Source: Phormidium ambiguum IAM M-71 (lineage in GTDB: Bacteria > Cyanobacteriota > Cyanobacteriia > Cyanobacteriales > Aerosakkonemataceae). Taken from it: 35,054 nt of DNA. The notes beneath the pieces are model-generated. The model searched no databases. It was not told the origin of the DNA and saw only the letters and a program-made list of their open reading frames with translations. How positions within the stretch are numbered: position 1 is the stretch's first letter; the number at the start of each line of letters is the position of its first letter. Of the stretch, positions 33,245 to 35,054 are shown in pieces. The stretch is taken from positions 1-35,054 of the forward strand of contig NZ_MRCE01000027.1 of NCBI RefSeq assembly GCF_001904725.1. Direction: 5' to 3'. The translations under genes were made by a program, and so were the position numbers.

Positions 33245-33802
33245 GTCAGACTTCGGAAATCATAGCTAACCTTTACAAAAAATAGATACGTTTCCTAAGT
33301 GACTTTACTGAATCTTTAAATTAATTGGTATTTTAGGCTAATGTTTTGAAGCTAGTATGAAGAAATATATAAGCAGTATTACTGAGAAAAAAGAAAAATA
33401 GCATGATTTTTCCGGTACAGTCATGTATTGACTCAGTAAATATACGGTATTCACGCAGAATCTTTATAATTTTCTTGTTAAGCTAGTAAATTTTTAATTT
33501 TAAATAGTTGTAAATAATAATTTTTTATCAAGTATTAACTATGGATCTTCGCTATATGTTAAATACATTATTCGGCATTGTCACCTACTTTTAGATAGAG
33601 GCTTTTCTCAGTGTTTTATGGTGCGATCGCATTGGATAATCAACTAGACATGAGATTAGAGAATTCCAACCCGGCAAAATCAAACACTCTGAAAGCTATT
33701 AGCTCCCAGAGTGTCAATTGATGAAGAGAAAAGGTTGTAGGTACTGTAATTGGCTAATAACCCAAACAGGGAGCAACTCTCAGGGTAGCCATTTTATCTA
33801 CA

Positions 33803-33890
33803 GGACTTACGCAGAGACTCTAGATATAGAGGCAACCATGTGGGGATTGCCCCTACAAGTGGTGTTTATTCTCATAATTTGCGTCAGTCC
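33803..33890. mobile_element. MITE-like element, 88 bp
   Basis: Terminal inverted repeats GGACTTACGCA (33803-33813) and TGCGTCAGTCC (33880-33890) match in 10 of 11 positions. The interior has a small GGGGATTGCCCC hairpin. There is no coding capacity of its own. The ends resemble those of small non-autonomous elements frequent in filamentous cyanobacteria (GGACTTACGCA...). It sits four bases from the stop codon of the VKOR gene. No clear target-site duplication is seen. Confidence 0.65.
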
Positions 33891-33894
33891 CGAT

Positions 33895-34836
33895 CTACTT
33901 AGAGTATTTAAATTCTCGTGAGCCTTTATAATCTGTTAAGTCAGCCAATGTTCCCAATTGTTGTGTACCTTCGTACAATTGGCCTTTAATTTGCCAAGTT
34001 GGATAGCCTTTAATTTTGGCTTCTTGACAGAGTTGTGGTCGAGGATTTACACCTTTAGGGTCACATTCAACGTAATCTAGCTCAGCAGCTGCTTCTTTAC
34101 CAAATAATTCTTTTTGGTCGTGACAGTGGGGACACCAGTAAGCGCCATATTCTTTCGCCCCTACTTGTTTTAAATGGCGGGCTAGAGCAATTTCTGCTGG
34201 GCCAGAGGTATTTTGCACTGGTCTGCCAGCTTCTCCGACAACGCTACTATTACCTGCGACAGTAGAGGGTGTTCTAGCACTGGCATAAACACCAAGCGTA
34301 CCAATTAAAGCGATCATGCCGACTACAATACCAGTGAAAAATAGCTGGCCGACATCTTCCCAGGTATGACCGAATAAGGTAATTAGAAATAAGGCGATCG
34401 CAAATACGGTTGAGAACAGACAATAAATACACAATTTTCCGATCGCAAAGACCATTAAATAAAGCAGATAACCGCTGAAGAACAACATCGCGGTTGCACC
34501 TGCAAACAACCCTAACCAAGTCAACTGTTCCATTTTGGAACGCAGGGCTTTTTGTTCTTGCGGGTTAATTAATAATGGCGCTAATGCTAAAGCTGCCATA
34601 CCTGCGTAGGCGAAGAAACCAAAAACTGATAGAGGTATACCAAAAATTTTGGCATAGTCACTACTTAGAACAGCATTACAGTCAATGATGCTGGTGGTAG
34701 GACAAAGAGCTTCTTTAACTACTCCCCACTCTACTAAAGTGAGGTAAATTGTATCGAGAATTCCTAAAAAAGCGATCGCCGCAATCAGAATGCGCGACCA
34801 ACGATGAATCCAAGGAGTAGAACGTCGGCGAATCAT
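33895..34836 (-). CDS. VKOR-thioredoxin fusion protein (disulfide-bond formation)
   Basis: A protein of 313 residues from the ATG at 34836; the ORF is open to a TTG at 34911 but the extra 25 residues look non-native. The VKOR part has about five helices with a loop pair CPTTSIIDCNAV and the active CIYC at the quinone site. After a linker (STVAGNSSVVGEAGRPVQ) comes a thioredoxin-like domain with WCPHCHDQKELF and the cis-Pro GYPTWQI. It oxidises exported protein thiols and passes electrons to quinone, the cyanobacterial and plant LTO1-type system for thylakoid lumen or periplasmic disulfides. The C-terminal stop lies four bases from a MITE-like element. A heptamer repeat lies upstream. Confidence 0.95.
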   Translation of the reverse strand: MIRRRSTPWIHRWSRILIAAIAFLGILDTIYLTLVEWGVVKEALCPTTSIIDCNAVLSSDYAKIFGIPLSVFGFFAYAGMAALALAPLLINPQEQKALRSKMEQLTWLGLFAGATAMLFFSGYLLYLMVFAIGKLCIYCLFSTVFAIALFLITLFGHTWEDVGQLFFTGIVVGMIALIGTLGVYASARTPSTVAGNSSVVGEAGRPVQNTSGPAEIALARHLKQVGAKEYGAYWCPHCHDQKELFGKEAAAELDYVECDPKGVNPRPQLCQEAKIKGYPTWQIKGQLYEGTQQLGTLADLTDYKGSREFKYSK

Positions 34837-34925
34837 AATCTTTACAGCCTTGCTATCTGATGCAATCTGGCTATAGGTTGCCAAATAATAATCCCATTGT
34901 GAACCATACAACGGCTCTCTTGTAA

Positions 34926-35054
34926 TTGGGGACTGGGGACTGGGGACTGGGGACTGGGGACTGGGGAGATGGGGAAAAGGGGAAAGGGGAAAAGGGGAAA
35001 AGGGGAAAAGGGGAATTTTTACCTTCTGCCTTCTGCCTTCTGCCTTCTGCCTTC
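34926..35054. repeat. Composite heptamer repeat, right end of window
   Basis: Five GGGGACT units from about 34928, then GGGGAGAT, then GGGGAAAA/GGGGAAA units, then GAATTTTTA and CCTTCTG heptamers from 35021 to the window end, where it is cut. Same order and orientation as the copies at 8799-8968 and inside nadB. It lies upstream of the VKOR gene. Confidence 0.9.

Larger units (their letters stand above)
33131..33894. other. Gap before the EPS block, with inverted repeat and MITE-like element
   Basis: The A/T-rich left two thirds (to about 33640) hold no credible gene. On the minus strand TTGACA occurs at 33244-33239 with the small palindrome AACTAC-TTAC-GTAGTT at 33229-33214 just after it. 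ACACTCTG (33684-33691) and CAGAGTGT (33707-33714) form an 8-bp stem. The right end carries the MITE-like element at 33803-33890. Confidence 0.5.

Noticed and set aside
33718-33921. 67-codon plus-strand ORF
   Set aside because: It runs through the MITE-like element and into the VKOR gene end; not a plausible protein.

Overview
This window is chromosomal DNA from a cyanobacterium, most likely a filamentous one. The signs are the HIP1 octamer GCGATCGC scattered through genes and gaps (for example 951, 2084, 4225, 5308, 9908, 11375, 12262, 14987, 17822, 19157, 19689, 31405, 33623, 34394, 34772), heptamer tandem repeats of the CCTTCTG and GGGGACN types, a tRNA-Lys(UUU) that closely resembles plastid trnK, a class II fructose-bisphosphate aldolase of cyanobacterial type, a VKOR-thioredoxin fusion, and several small proteins of cyanobacterial character. 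I cannot name the species from sequence alone.

Left part, 1-16 kb, is a mixed housekeeping region with short transcription units on both strands. In order it holds a 40-residue membrane protein, a beta-CASP metallo-beta-lactamase-fold protein convergent with a small conserved protein, a long gap, a 90-residue conserved protein, an aldose-epimerase-like mutarotase, a GAP-family membrane protein, tRNA-Lys, fbaA with a clear terminator, an AI-2E/PerM family membrane protein, a nitrilase-superfamily amidase, nadB (NAD synthesis), an MltA-type lytic transglycosylase, a 71-residue secreted peptide ending GQGSGTR, and a CHASE2-PAS-GGDEF diguanylate cyclase.

Right part, 16.2-33.1 kb, is an exopolysaccharide (EPS) locus of Wzx/Wzy type. 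A WecG/TagA-type glycosyltransferase on the plus strand, preceded by an unlisted 45-codon ORF with a perfect Shine-Dalgarno sequence, faces a run of eleven minus-strand genes. In transcription order these are an alkaline-phosphatase-superfamily protein, a Wzz/GumC chain-length protein, a second alkaline-phosphatase-superfamily paralogue, a GT4 glycosyltransferase, a hexapeptide acyltransferase, a Wzy-like polymerase, a GT2, a Wzx flippase, two tandem related GT2 genes and a membrane-anchored GH74-like glycoside hydrolase. Together they could build, decorate, flip, polymerise and trim a polysaccharide. No initiating sugar-phosphate transferase, outer-membrane Wza or tyrosine kinase is in the window. 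The diguanylate cyclase next door may be a local regulator of EPS, but that is inference from position only.

The last 2 kb hold a small MITE-like element and the VKOR-thioredoxin gene. The most unusual DNA feature is a composite repeat (purine-rich heptamers, then GAATTTTTA or a variant, then CCTTCTG heptamers). It occurs at both window ends, at the 3' end of the nitrilase gene, and inside nadB, where it stays in frame and adds about 28 residues to the protein.
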